A stretch of 64,000 bases of DNA from Megalopta genalis (GCF_051020955.1 NC_135018.1:5184814-5248813); one strand, 5' to 3'; numbered from the stretch's first letter, positions 49,181-61,322 are shown. Numbers and translations are program-made. The notes: generated from the letters alone by a model not told the origin.

Positions 49181-49453
49181 ACAGACGAGGTATAAGAACA
49201 AACTGAACATCTAATGCATTATTTTGTCACCCAAAAATAAGATTTTAGAAGCTCTATTACCATTCCACGTACATGTTTATTGCCTTCAAATAACATTCAG
49301 TACTCGTAGAAATGAAATATATAGGACATTCGCTTCTTGCTAACGTGCCTAAATTCGTGAACTATCGGTAACGCAGAGCGCGACACGAAAATGGTAAGGG
49401 GACCTAAGGCTGTGCCCATATGGCTGTCCAGTCTACTTTCATACCTCGTCTGT
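49181..49453. mobile_element. MITE with 9-bp target duplication (Mutator-like)
   Basis: 273 bp with ends ACAGACGAGGTATAAGAAC and (inverted) ACAGACGAGGTATGAAAG. GATAGTACA flanks both sides exactly (49172-49180 and 49454-49462). A 9-bp duplication is typical of Mutator-like elements. No coding content. Confidence 0.78.
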
Positions 49454-49462
49454 GATAGTACA

Positions 49463-50643
49463 AAAATATTTCAGTAATATTATTACTCTTGGAAGCTCAA
49501 TGTAAATTCACTAATTTCTTTCAATATCCTACCAAAAGTATTCGAATACCTTTTAAAACGCAATAACTCTATTAAAACGGGACTATGCGACTCGAATTTC
49601 GTTTTAAATGTTGAAGGGACTAGGTGTAGAAAAATAAATTCAATTTGCTTTTTACACGATTTCATTCGATTTAGCACGATTGAAAGGTGAAATAATATTT
49701 CGTATCACACATCCTAAATGTTCAATTTTTATTTCGCTCAATGTTCGGTCGAAATGTTGGATTTATTAAATTCACGATTGCTCAGATTGCAAACATATAC
49801 GTTTATGAATTGTTTATTCAATACATCTGTTATTACTTGCGACGAGTATTACGATAACACTTGTTAAAAACCACAGTCGAATAAAAATATATCGGCACGG
49901 TTAATAAATCCAGTAAGTTGGAAATAATATAACAACGTTTTTAAATTCTTCAAACTGCTTTCATTGTTCTATACTTCACCCGCTCAATATTCTCGTAAAT
50001 GCGTAAAATCTGCCTATTATAAAACTAAACAGGCAAAAGGCAAGATAGTAAAATCGTCGGTAATATTCGGAAACGTTATCCTCGAATTATTAAAAATATT
50101 AAGAGATGAAATAATTATTTTACCGAGCTTCTATTACCAGCAACAGACGGAGAAAAAATTCGAATTCCGCGTATGTAAATTCGTATTCTATAAACCTATT
50201 AGAATTTGTTTCTTTAATATCATTCTCTCTCTCTCTCTTATACGAAAATCGATGGATGCAACGGACGAGAAAATTTCAACGAGTTCCTATGATGTTTTAG
50301 TATTATAACAAGACCGCAGATTTCGTGCATCTGCGACAAAAAAAAAGAAAGTTGAATCACAAGCCAGAAAAATTGAACAATTTGATTACATTATTTGTAA
50401 CTCATTTCAATTATTTCGGACTAGAATAAATGTCTATTCAGAGTTCCCGTTTCTTGCAATCGATGCACGCTTTCATTTTGCATAATGATCTGCGGTCCAA
50501 TTATAATAAATGCAATTACAAAAGGAGGAGAAAAATTGCTGACGATTTATACGACAAGATATTGCAATCCTTTCTCGAAAAAGAAGCACGAATTTTTTGT
50601 TCGGTTTAATCATTTCGATAACATTGCTCCCTATTCAATTTAG
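49463..50643. other. Intergenic or intron upstream of the CRAL-TRIO exon
   Basis: AT-rich. I looked for upstream CRAL-TRIO exons here and found none. A 114-codon frame at 49,964-50,308 lacks any family character. If the CRAL-TRIO exon is part of a live gene, this is intron. Confidence 0.4.
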
Positions 50644-50905
50644 CTCCACACACACACACACGACCCTGGATACGCTGGCGAAATTCCTGCCAATAGACGC
50701 GTTGCCGACCGAAGCAGGTGGAAAAGCAGGCCCCATAGAGGAGCTGCACAAGAGAAGCGTGAAAGCACTTGAGGACAATCTGGATTTCTTCCAGATGGAT
50801 GAACAAACTAGACGAGTTAATGAGGCGTTGAGGCCTGGCAAAGCAAAATCGGCGACCGACAATTCTGGCGTTGAAGGAAGCTTCAAGAAACTTGACATCG
50901 ATTGA
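50644..50905 (+). CDS. Terminal exon of a CRAL-TRIO (alpha-tocopherol-transfer-like) protein
   Basis: After the acceptor CAATTTAG the frame reads TTLDTLAKFLPIDALP, then EAGGKAGPIEELHK, DFFQMDEQTRRVNEALRPGK and GVEGSFKKLDID, then TGA. The L-P-x-E-x-G-G turn, the E-x-L-x(n)-D-F-F helix, the RPGK and the GVEGSF-x-x-L ending are the standard C-terminus of insect CRAL-TRIO domain lipid carriers. These bind hydrophobic ligands such as tocopherol, retinoids or phosphoinositides. Only about 87 residues are present. Upstream exons are not found in the preceding DNA, so it may be the end of a gene with a very long intron or an orphaned fragment. A CA repeat at the exon start is translated. Confidence 0.8.
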
Positions 50906-50919
50906 CTTCAATATTGCTG

Positions 50920-51304
50920 TTGTACCGTCCAACATCTATGAAAAAGAAAACCTGCGCTCATATTGAACAATTACATTTAATAGTAGTTTACATAGCTTTC
51001 GTCCGTCGAAACATAATAATATTATATATATATTATTGTTCAATATGAGCGCAGGTTTTCTTTTTCATAGATGTTAAATACATATAAATTAGATATAGAT
51101 GTTAAATATATATATAGGGGGTAATATATTATAGGTATATATATATTATGCTGATATAGGTATATATATATATATTATAATATATATAATATATATAGAG
51201 GGTAATATATTATAGGTATATATATAGGTATATATATTATGCTGATTATTAATATATATATTATATAATATTCCAGAAATGAACATGCATGTTGGACGGT
51301 ACAA
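50920..51304. repeat. Long foldback: 41-bp perfect arms plus outer 16-bp arms
   Basis: 50,931-50,971 (AACATCTATGAAAAAGAAAA onward) is the exact inverse of 51,035-51,075, 41/41 bases, with a 63-base loop. The outer TTGTACCGTCCAACAT (50,920-50,935) is matched inverted at 51,289-51,304, separated from the inner arm by about 210 bp of TA-rich tandem sequence containing GGGTAATATATTATAGG twice. It begins 15 bases after the CRAL-TRIO stop, so it would lie in that transcript's 3' UTR. Confidence 0.9.
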
Positions 51305-52268
51305 TTTGATGGACTTTCATTATTTAGGTGAATTGATTAATCGTTTGCAAGCATTCGCGAATGATTCTCGATGGCTTCCGGTTTAAATATCTTGCAGATT
51401 CCAGCGGGAATCGCGTTTGATTCATAGTTCGAATTTACTTATGGCGACATCCGTGGTGAAACGACCAAGTTAGTATAAAATGCACAATGGATGCTAGCGC
51501 AAAGTTCATGGCTCGATTCTTAAGCTTGTTCATATTAATCTCCGTCGATAAATTCATAAAATTATTCAGTATAGATAGTTGTTTTCTTAATAATAAAGGC
51601 GAAACAATCGTTTCCTTATTCGTAATATGCAGTGCAATAAAGATTACGAATTTTAAAAAATATTCAATCTATACAATTTTATTTTTATGATCATAAATTT
51701 ATAATAACATTAGAGTATTATAAAATTAATTTTATAATAGCATTAAAGTATTATAAAATTAATGTTATAATAACATTAGAGTATCATAAAATTAATTTTA
51801 TAATAATATTAAAGTATAACGAAATTAATTTTAGAATAACATTAGAGTACTATAAAATTGACTTTATCTATTCCCAAAGCATTATCAATTTTGTTTTATC
51901 TATTCGGTTAGTATCCTATCGCAATTCGATCATTTTAATGACATTTTGAATGAATTTCAATTTTAATTAACAATAAAATACATGAAATTCGCAGCTTAGT
52001 TAAAATGAACACTTGACAATCGGTCCCATGAAAAATTTCAGCAATAAAATGTAATTAATTCGGCAATCAATGAAATTTAAATCCCAAGTACAATAATTAT
52101 CAAACAGATTTCATAATTCCACCATAAAGCCGAAGAACCTTCTTCGATGGAAGAAGGCATGATCAACAGGCAAATAAAGTAGAAACATTTTTGCGAAAAC
52201 TGCGCGTTCACCAGGAACTTTTGAGGCTATGTGGTTCTCGAATTCATGGGGCACAGATTTCGTAGAAC
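51305..52268. other. Intergenic with 33-bp AT-rich tandem repeat
   Basis: About five degenerate copies of a 33-bp unit (TTATAATAACATTAGAGTAT plus TATAAAATTAA) at 51,699-51,860. AATAAA near 51,642 could serve the CRAL-TRIO transcript. The last 150 bases are the leader of the next gene. Confidence 0.5.
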
Positions 52269-55200
52269 ATGAGCGGCTTCGTTGACAGTCCATTCCTGTT
52301 TTTCGTGGACAACGTGCCACCTATTTTCGCTGACCATCCCGAAGAGGATCAAAGAAAGATTATCGAGATCTCGGACGTGGGCTGCGATGCCGTATCACCG
52401 ACTATGACTTTACAGAATAATGGCCAATACAATCCAGCGAGAACTTCCACAATAAGAAATAATAGGATAAAGCATGATGAGAGAACAGCGAACAAGATTC
52501 ACAAGGAGAAACCGCGACAGAATGATGGACCCGCGAAAGATTTCGGAAAAACGTTCATCAAGCAGCCTGAAATTAATCATCGACCAAACATCGACGAGGT
52601 AAATCAAAAGATAGGAATTTTTAACACTTTCGTTTATTATGAATTCATAGATTTTCTATTATATCCTTTTTTCTTTAAGAATGATAAAATATTCGTCTAT
52701 TCTTTTTGTTAATCAGAAGCGGATAATTTAATCTTTTTTAGATGTTCTAGTCTCAGAAATATTTAGAAAATAGTTATTTGTTTCTGGTTGCTTTTATGGT
52801 AAAAGAATAAGTTCAATACTGGACTTACTGTGGGGGTTGAAAGCATCAGCATTATTTTTTCGATTTTAAAAAAATAGAAATTCAAAATTTATGTTAATCG
52901 TCACAGACACGTTTCCTACTTCAAACATTGATGATTCTTTTGGTAACAAGTAAACTAGCTTCGTAAATTAATCAAAGGAAACTTGTGTACTCCATCCCTT
53001 CTGTATTATTCCCGCTAATCGAAAACAGATATTTTGATTACTCTACATGCATTTATTTCGTTAATCTACACGTTATATTTTTATCAATTCAATTTACGTG
53101 TTTTATACATAACATCAGTTTGTTTTCATTGTAAAAGAGTAAATTGACTGTGAGGATTAAAGTGCGTGTCGCTTCTCAAAATGGCTCACTAAATAAAATA
53201 AAACAAAATAAAAATGCAGCAATTATTAAGATCAAAGTTCGCGCAGTCGCAAATGCAGTTTCCATTTCATGCAACAAATAATCCTTGTCGCGACAAATGA
53301 AACAGAAACGCATTACAGAAAGACACTGACATTATGTAACATCATCTTGCGGTTTTTCTATCGATTCTTCCAGCAACGTTGGAAAAAGCAGCCCACCCAC
53401 GACGACGCGATCAACGCTGCAACAGCGAAGAGGAGTCCAGACACAAAAGACGTAAACACGAGTTCAAGAGTGCAATCAGCGAAACCAAGACTGAATCGAT
53501 GGAGCAGAGGAAACGTTCCAGTACCTCTGCCGGAAGTTCAGTGGGATCATGAAACGGCGTGCCCTCAAAAAAGACCATTGAGTTGTCCAACGCGAAAGAG
53601 ACCACTGATCCCCCAATCAGCTATACCGAGAATCGTTCCCAAAATGAAACCCAGGATCGACGAAACGCCGACCACCGATAAAGAGAAAACGATGGTGGCC
53701 CTGGAGCCGGATTACCCAGAAGTCTTTGATCGCCACGTGTCCAAGGATCGTTGGCAGGGTCTGAGGGCGCCGATGCCGAGAATCGCCAAGAAACCAAGCA
53801 ATGAAAATCTACGGAGGACTCATCGGGCGTCGAGATACCGGAAGAACCCAAAAATCGCATCGGCAAAGGCAGATAACGTCGAGGAAATCCTCGATGAACT
53901 TGAAGACCGCAGAATCCGATCTAGAACGCATTCTCCGCCAAGGGATCGACACGGGGGGACACGATCCTGCTCCAAACCCGGCCGAAAACAGCCGGAACAA
54001 GTGGAGGTCCAGCAAATTCCAAGGATCACCAAAGATCCTCAAAGATCGCCAAAGTCTTCGTTGTTCAACCTCGCGTCCGATCGAGCTGGGAACACGAATC
54101 GCGATCGATCCTCCGAGAGAAGTCAAAGATTCGTGGATCGAGCAGTGGACAAAGACAGTATATCGGACATCGCGAGAGTTTCTACGTCCACGGACGCCAC
54201 CGTGGCACCAACTTCCTCGATAGACACAGGGAAGAGCGAGAAAGTGATCGGTTTTTGGGAGTTCGTTCCTCTGGACGACGAAAACAGACGAAAGATCCCT
54301 GGTAACAGGAGGGCCAGATGCGTACTGGATCAAAGACTGATTCAGGACACCGAGTATCATCCACCGAGAAGACATCTAGTCAACGAAAACGATGCACCAA
54401 TGACGGACAAGGAGAGTCTGAAGAGAAGCTTGGATCTGGACCGACCTTCCGATTCGGAAAGCTTGAAGTACGTTGATCGTTACTTGAATTCTGCGGGTCC
54501 GGGAGGGTTGGAGGAGGTTCCTGACACGTACAGAATCGACAAATCTGCCAGGTCAGTGGAGGTTCTGCACAGAACGAGGATCGGTTCGAAGACAGAGGTC
54601 AATCGAGATGGTAGCCGAGAGAAACTGTGTTCGAACTGCTTCGCGAATGATGCGAGACACTCTGAGAACTGCCATGGTCAGAGCTGCGGAGAGCCTAGGT
54701 ACCAACCGAAGGTTGCTCGGATGCAGGCTTTCGGCTGGACAGGGTACAGTCGAAGCCTCAAAAGAGAAAACGAAGCGAGACACGGTATGGAGAGCGAGAA
54801 GAGGAAGAAAATGGAGAACGAGGACAATATGGCTGGCATAAAGTTCGTTGAAAAGGCTGCCGCGCGTCTGAAACGGAAGCTAGAGGACTCCCTGAACGAG
54901 GATTCCGTCTCGAGGAAGTTCGCGGGTCTGAATATCGAAAAGAAGATCCGATCCGAACTGTCTACGAGTTCGAGGTTGCCAATTCGGATAGGCAATCGCC
55001 TCAGATCGAAGAATCCCATTGCCTGGAAGTTCAGAGGATGTCCGAAGAATAGATCATCGGAGAAAGAAGAGAATGAAAATCCTGCGAATAGCGGTTCGAT
55101 TAGATCCAGGACAAAACCCAGGATAAAACCAAGCGTCGAGCATCATCGGATAATTATAGACTCCGATGAGACCCCTGCATGCCAGAAAACTGTCGACGAT

Positions 55201-55485
55201 GTTCGGAGAAACGGGGATAGCTCCGTCGACGAAACAATTAAACGTGGAAGGGATGAACAATTTAGGGGGGCTATGAGGTATGCGAATGTGGAGCACGGTC
55301 CGCGGAGAAACGAGTTTACGAATCGCTCTTATGCGAGGGAAATTAATCAGGGAAATGGTAGCGGGATGCCGAGGATGGAAACCAATGTCTTGAGGAACGG
55401 CTTGAGGGAAAAATGCTTCTTCAATGTGCATGATCAGGAGAACAGCATTTGCGGGAAGCATTGCAAGGGGCTGTGTTGTGGATAG
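52269..55485 (+). CDS. Two-exon gene for an 813-residue basic protein of unknown function
   Basis: Exons 52269-52598 (110 codons) and 53374-55485, joined phase 0 across a 775-bp intron (GACGAG/GTAAAT; TCTTCCAG/CAACGT). TAG AAC ATG gives an in-frame stop just before the start. The protein is rich in Arg, Lys, Ser and Glu and mostly looks disordered. Seen: IGFWEFVPLDDENRRK (about 402-417), a possible zinc site CSNC-x10-CHGQSC (529-548), a Lys/Arg-rich helix ARLKRKLEDSLNED that could be nuclear-targeting, and a Cys-rich end (C803, C807, C811, C812). No signal peptide or membrane span. AATAAA at 55,626. I do not recognise the family. The long frame, splice fit and polyA signal support a real gene. 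Confidence 0.8.
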
Positions 55486-55690
55486 GTCTACCATTAGAAT
55501 TGAAACTGTGGAAATGAATTGTAGAAACTTGAAATATTAGAAATGAATTATGGAGAATTGACATTGCAGAAGTGAATTGCACAAATGAATTGTAGAAGTG
55601 AATTGTGGAGAATTGAAATTGTAGAAATAAATTGCAGGAAATTGAAATTTCAGGAATTACGAAATTTTGGAGTCCGGAAGCATCGATTAG
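55486..55690 (+). repeat. 3' UTR with degenerate GAATTGTAGAA repeats
   Basis: Words such as GAAATGAATTGTAGAA, GAATTGTGGAGAATTG and GAAATTGTAGAAATAAATTG recur in an irregular tandem series directly after the stop of the 813-residue gene. The polyA hexamer AATAAA (55,626-55,631) lies inside the series. Confidence 0.6.
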
Positions 55691-57265
55691 ACGGTTTTTC
55701 ATTGAAGAAAGAGGAATGCTGAAAGCTGGCTCTAAAATCTATGGTATATAGGAGACATTTCTTTAGTACATTGTTGATTGATATTCATTTGTGTGCTATT
55801 AGTTATTCCTTAAGAAAGTTACGTTGAATTTTAAAATCATCGTTTTACGGGATGTTGATTAGACTGGATTTTTATCTTTATAAATTGAAACGATTAAAAA
55901 TGGCTGAAATCTGTGATAAAGATATACCAGGTGAAAGTATTTCTTTAATATAATGACTGATAATTATTAACACAATATTCGACACTTTGAGGTTAAATTA
56001 TACTGTTTCCTAGATCTTGACACTGCTAGATATGATTAAATTCATTAAACTGATAGAAGATGATAGAAAATTGTACTATAATGTCAACAAATATACATTC
56101 CTTTAACGTATTGACTTATAATTATTTTCTCAATAATCACAACCTCGTCGAATGAGAACTAAATTCTTAATAAAGAGCATTTTATTATTAAATGGCAAGT
56201 TAACTTTGACTATTTTTAAATTGCTGAATTGTAGCAGCTGCTTTAACTTTCGGCAATTTTTACAACAAGCACGCGTGTAATATTTTTAATGATGACTGTG
56301 TAGTAGACACCAAAGGAAAAAGTCACAAGATCATGTATCATATTTAAAAAATTGATTGAATATTAATCATTATACTCGACTGTTGTTTATTTTGCGATGA
56401 GATCGAATTAGGAATTTAGTTCCTCGATCACGTTCGAAGTTTCCTCCGGATGGTTCACACATTTTCCCACTAAAACTTTTCGAAGGAAGGTCTGCTGAAA
56501 GAGGAGGCCCTGATGCGAAATCTCGAGGGTGCTCAAAGGCGAAAATGGCAAAGGACTCACAAATGGCAATCACGGGGCTAAGCGCTAACCCAATCAAGCA
56601 ACCAGGCGCTCCTCTCCGTTCCTGTGTCTTCCGTTCTTAGGGGGCTTCGATTCGACGCTCTCATTACGATTGTTGTCACGGGGAGGATCTATAATAAAAT
56701 CCTCAATTTATGATGTCGGGGATACGCTTTTATACTTCCCATTGCGATCTTAAAAATGTTTTGTTGCACGTTGATCCTGGATTAAATATCGAAACGTAAC
56801 GTAACTTCGCATACTTGTGAAAAATAATTTTACCAAAGGGCAAACTGGTCTTCGATAACAATTTTAACAAAATTGTTCCACAAAATGACATATTTTTAAT
56901 ACTTCATCGGAACACTTGATCAAAATTCCTTCACCACACTTTTAACGGTCTGATTGTTTGCTGCTTATTACACCACTTATTCAGTATAATTTTATACTGA
57001 ATTATGCTGTAATTATCTTAGCCTTGTGTATACTTTATTTTATTATTCATGAACATACAATATATTTCATTTGCACAGGTCCAGTCTACGCTGGATATTT
57101 ATTGTGAATTTTCTGCAAGGTTTATTTACTAAAAATGCACATCATTCGTTACTTTTAAATCGAAACAACACTTTGCTTTCCTTTATCAAACATTTAGTCA
57201 CTAAATTAAATTTTCTTAGTCTTGCGAGAAATTACTTAAAAATTCTAAAGATCGTAGTTATAAAC
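55691..57265. other. Intergenic, nothing recognised
   Basis: AT-rich. The stretch 56,390-56,690 is GC-richer and open for 75 codons on the minus strand without resemblance to any family. No repeats with clear borders. Confidence 0.4.
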
Positions 57266-57586
57266 GAAATTATACGACAAGAGGTTAAACTATATCAAAA
57301 ATGTTCCTGACACAGTGGAGGATTATTAAAGAAAGTCTAATTACCCCAGCTATGAACGAATTAACACAAAAATATGTCAAAATGTATCAAAATATTCCTG
57401 TTACAGTAGAAAATCGTTAAAAACATGTTAATTATCACAACTATGAACGAAATCGTACGACAATAGATGTTAAACTGTATCAAAATATTCCTGTCACAGT
57501 AGAGAATCTCATTAAACAAATCTTAATCAATGAAGGGTCGGAGGAACGTGTTAAACGTGTTAAATTGCATCAAAATATTCCGGCTG
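57266..57586. repeat. Degenerate 91-bp tandem repeat
   Basis: About 3.5 diverged units, each containing GTTAAACTRTATCAAAATAT, TTCCTGTCACAGTAGA and, at the end, ACAACTATGAACGAAAT-like sequence. Unit lengths are 91-92 bp. Divergence between units is considerable, suggesting age. Confidence 0.75.
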
Positions 57587-59425
57587 GTATAAAAGTACTG
57601 CCTATAAAAATGACGAGATCGAATTTACTACAATTTTTACCATTTATGTACATTTTGTAATTACGTAATTTCTCATGTAAATTTTTAGCAACGTGCCGAA
57701 AGAAATACATTAACAAAATTCGCAGTATCGTTCGCCAGAAGAGCCGGCTCCGATCGGAATTTTCTGCTTGAAGAACAAGCACCGGGTAAGAAGAAGCCGA
57801 TCGCGATCGTCCTTATTAGTACCGTGGCCATAATCCCGCGATAGTGACGAGGATTAAAGCTCGCCGCAGGCCATAAGTCATTCGGTCGGCGTGGAGAAGG
57901 GAGGAGAGCCAAGATAAAGAAAGACGAACCTCGAAACTCGGTGAATCCGAGCGACCGGTCTCACGGAGGCCGGGAGAAACGGAGAAAGAGGGAGAAGTGT
58001 CCCCGAAAATCGTGAAACCCACGCGGCCCCGGTTCGGTTAATATATTTCACCTAGTGGGATACAATCCTCCGGAGGTGCTGGCTTTTATATACCGTGTAC
58101 GGTATTTATGTGTCGCCGCCTTGCCTAAGCGTTTGATATATGAACTATGAAGGGACGAGAGAACAGAATCGAAGATATCCGAGACCGAGGGAACGGGAGA
58201 AAGACAGAGGCGTTCGCGTCCCGGAGAGTGAAAAGTGGCGAAAAGAAAGCAACACGGTTTCTCGAGAGATGGAACACCGTGGAACGAACTAGTAAAATAC
58301 CATCGGACAACAGATCATGGCTGTACGCGCGTCTCTAGTCGGAACCTTTTCTAGCCGATCTCCTGTTGCGCCGACAAAAAAATTTGGGGCTTCAGCCAGA
58401 GAAATTAAGACGCCGATGTTACGTTCTCGGTTAGCACAGAAAGCACCGATTACGCTCGGAAAAGTACATTCGATTGGATGCAACGAACGTACATCGTGAG
58501 AATTGTTTATATTACTGACTTGTAAAATTGTCGGATTTGTTGATTTCTCTTATACTTGCAGCGAAATAATTACTAGAATTGTTTAAACCAGAATTGTTTA
58601 AATAGTATAAGTTAGTAGTTTATACAAATCGCTGTGAAGCTTTTCTGAATTATTTTCACAACTCGTACCTCGTTCAGACACTCTGCTATACATTTGATTA
58701 CTGCTCAACATTCTACAAACCTAATTTTTCTGTCACTTTTGATTAATCTTTCTTTTCTATTCTTATTCTAACAACGGTATTACTTAATTGTATGTCTGAT
58801 AATTGTTCGTTTATTACATTTCCTGTACTATACATATTTGTTAATTCTACTATATATTTATTATTGTATATAATACACTATTTCTTACTTTTTGTATTGT
58901 ATAATTATATTTTTTTTTATTGTACTCGCGTAACGACTGTGCAAAATCTCTTGTTTCCTACCTCTTTGTTTGTAACAAAGGGTTTTTACCCGTTATACGC
59001 GAATAAAATCGTTAGTATTATTAGCGTTATTATTAAATGTAGCAAAGTTGCTGAATCATCTACAATTTGTTGTTGTCGACAGTTCTATTTCATGCAAAAT
59101 TGTTATTAAGAACGTTGTGATGTGAAACATGGTTTCGATCATGGACAGAGGAACGACACGAAATGTAACTCTGTGTCCAAATATCTTTATATTAAGTATG
59201 TATTACAGTGCTAATAAAGTCCATGATCTATTAACAATAAAATAATACAATAAGTAGTAATATTCTTCGTGTTGCAAGCGAAAAATTTTCCTGTCAGACA
59301 CAATTTTCTGCAAAACACGTATTAGTGCAATGCATAACGCATCGTTGCATTGCCCAACAGACTACCGCACCCGAGAAGACAAGATCAACAAAACAACACC
59401 GATAATTAAGATCTCTGCTAAACGA
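57587..59425. other. Intergenic; GC-richer patch 57,690-58,500
   Basis: 57,690-58,500 is CG-rich with purine-rich runs and TATATA near 58,087; it may be a promoter or leader of an unplaced gene. Overlapping 60-75-codon frames on both strands there do not look coding. 58,500-59,425 is AT-rich without features. Confidence 0.35.
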
Positions 59426-60109
59426 TTAACACGTTGACTGCCGCGTCACCCGTATTCGGGTGACAATAAAAGTTCTCATCAGGCCACGTCACCCGTAATT
59501 CGGGCGACGCTGATTTGACTACTTACAAAGGATTTCCGAAAATATTTCGGCAAATATTCTACAGGGGGTAATGAAACTATTGAATTCTTATAAAAATGGT
59601 TTATTAAAAAAATTATTCGCAGTGTATAACATTAAAACATTCTCTGCAAAGTTGAGTTTGATCAGGACAGCTTGGACAAAAAGTTGTTTGTTTTTTCAGA
59701 TATGCTCGTGCCTCTGATCGGTCCATTTCGTATCTTTTATTTGAACTGTAGCTTCCTCGGTATCATCAACATTTCTTTCTTCTTTCATGACCAATTCTCT
59801 CGTAAAATCTCGTCAATAGTATCTTCATAACATTCATTATCACTAAGATTATATTTATCAGTATCCGAATCAGAATCTGACGATGTAATTTTATTTATGC
59901 TTCTCCTTCCGGGCAATCCGATCTCTTTTCATTATTGAAAAAAAATAAGGGCAGAGATTTTAAGTTATACCATTCGGTACTCGGCAAAGATTCCAACTGT
60001 TCATGCAGGAACAGAAACAGATATGAATTAACAGCGCACGCTTCCTATAGCGGCACGGGTGGCCTGTAGGAGATTTTGTTGTAAACACGCGTGGCAGTTA
60101 ACGTGTTAA
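59426..60109 (-). mobile_element. Internally deleted piggyBac element, copy 2
   Basis: 684 bp including both TTAA copies, inverted relative to the copy at 30,373 and almost identical to it over the whole length, including the same internal deletion, the remnant SDSDSDTDKYNLSDNE region and the CPSCPDQPQLCRECF terminus (minus strand). TIRs are TTAACACGTTGACTGCCGCG and (inverted) TTAACACGTTAACTGCCACG. Non-autonomous. Confidence 0.9.
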
Positions 60110-61059
60110 ACTATCATCGCCACGATGAATGTTCACTTCCCATTTTCGGTCGCATCGTTTCAGCGTTATCTCGACGCCGCGGAATTGTTTTCGGGTCGAC
60201 GTTCGGTAGCGTGACGCGTTGAACGAGGAAAGGGAAAGCGGTAGAAGCAAGGCGAAGAAGCAGGAAAGAAAATTCGAGGAAAATCCGTCGAGAACCGGCT
60301 GTTTCGCCGAACCGGCATGTTTCGCGAGGCAAGGCAGCGAAATGAACTTAACAAGGAGATACAGAGTGACAGAGAGGGAGAAGAAGAGAATCGGGGGCAC
60401 AGTTTGCGCTAACAGCGTTTGATCTCGGTTTGTCCCCCGGGTACGCTAACAATGCCTTATGCCAGTTTCAGCGAGCTGCGTACCCGTGCACGGCACGCAG
60501 AACTTCGCGTACTCTGCCCAAGGAGTTTCCAGGATAATCCGATCATCGGCGTGCTTGCTCCCTGCCGGGCCTCATTGTCGTGTTTGGTACGGCGCGGCGC
60601 CGGCATTTGTCGGCATTACGGTTGCAAACGATACAAACGATCTGGAAAGGGAGTCGTCAATTTTCCGGATTCGAGGGAATCTCATTCGATCCGCCGCCTA
60701 CAGCCACGGTGAGCCGCGACTGCGTTCGGACGCCTTCGAAACCGAGTTGCGCGAAATTACGATTGAATTGCTCGAGACATATTTACCAGACATAGGATTT
60801 TTATGCAAAATGAAGAAAACTGGATTAATTACACACGTCCAGATTTCTTGTTAAAAATTTCGACGGGTTGATAGAAATAGAACAGTGTTTGTAAATTCTT
60901 CAAACGTCTTTACCCGTCTTTTGCGCTTGAACCATCCATTTTTCTTGTGAACGCATAAAATCCGCAGGCAATCACGCTGTAATTCCCAATCCAAATCTCC
61001 ATTCAATTAAATTACACTGTAATTGCAATTCGCGAGCACAATTACAAAATACTAAGTAA
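60110..61059. other. Intergenic; CG-rich patch 60,110-60,770
   Basis: CG-rich and open in several frames on both strands (up to 131 codons). The frames shadow one another, show no domains and lack splice context, so I call none. It may be promoter or non-coding exon DNA. Confidence 0.35.
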
Positions 61060-61322
61060 TTAAATTAAAATTGCAAATTACGTTGTATTCGAATTAAAAT
61101 TACGAATTACCTTGTAATCGGATTAAAATTACGAATTACGTCGTAATCGGATTAAAATTACGAATTACGATGTAATCGAAGTAAAATTGCGAATTACGAT
61201 GTAATCAAATTAAAATTATGAATTACATATGTTGTAATGGAATTGATATTACTAATTACGATGCAACCGAATTAAGATTACGAATTACATATGTTGTAAT
61301 CGAATGAAAATTACGAATTAAA
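61060..61322. repeat. 29-bp minisatellite
   Basis: About eight units of the form GATGTAATCGAATTAAAATT plus ACGAATTAC, 29 bp each at first, with later units carrying an extra ATAT (ACATATGTTGTAATC). Divergence increases rightwards. Confidence 0.85.

Noticed and set aside
53809..54375. 188-codon minus-strand ORF
   Set aside because: Antisense shadow of the 813-residue gene.
60219..60854. Overlapping plus-strand ORFs up to 131 codons
   Set aside because: Three frames are open together in CG-rich DNA, with no domain, no splice signals and no preference for one frame.
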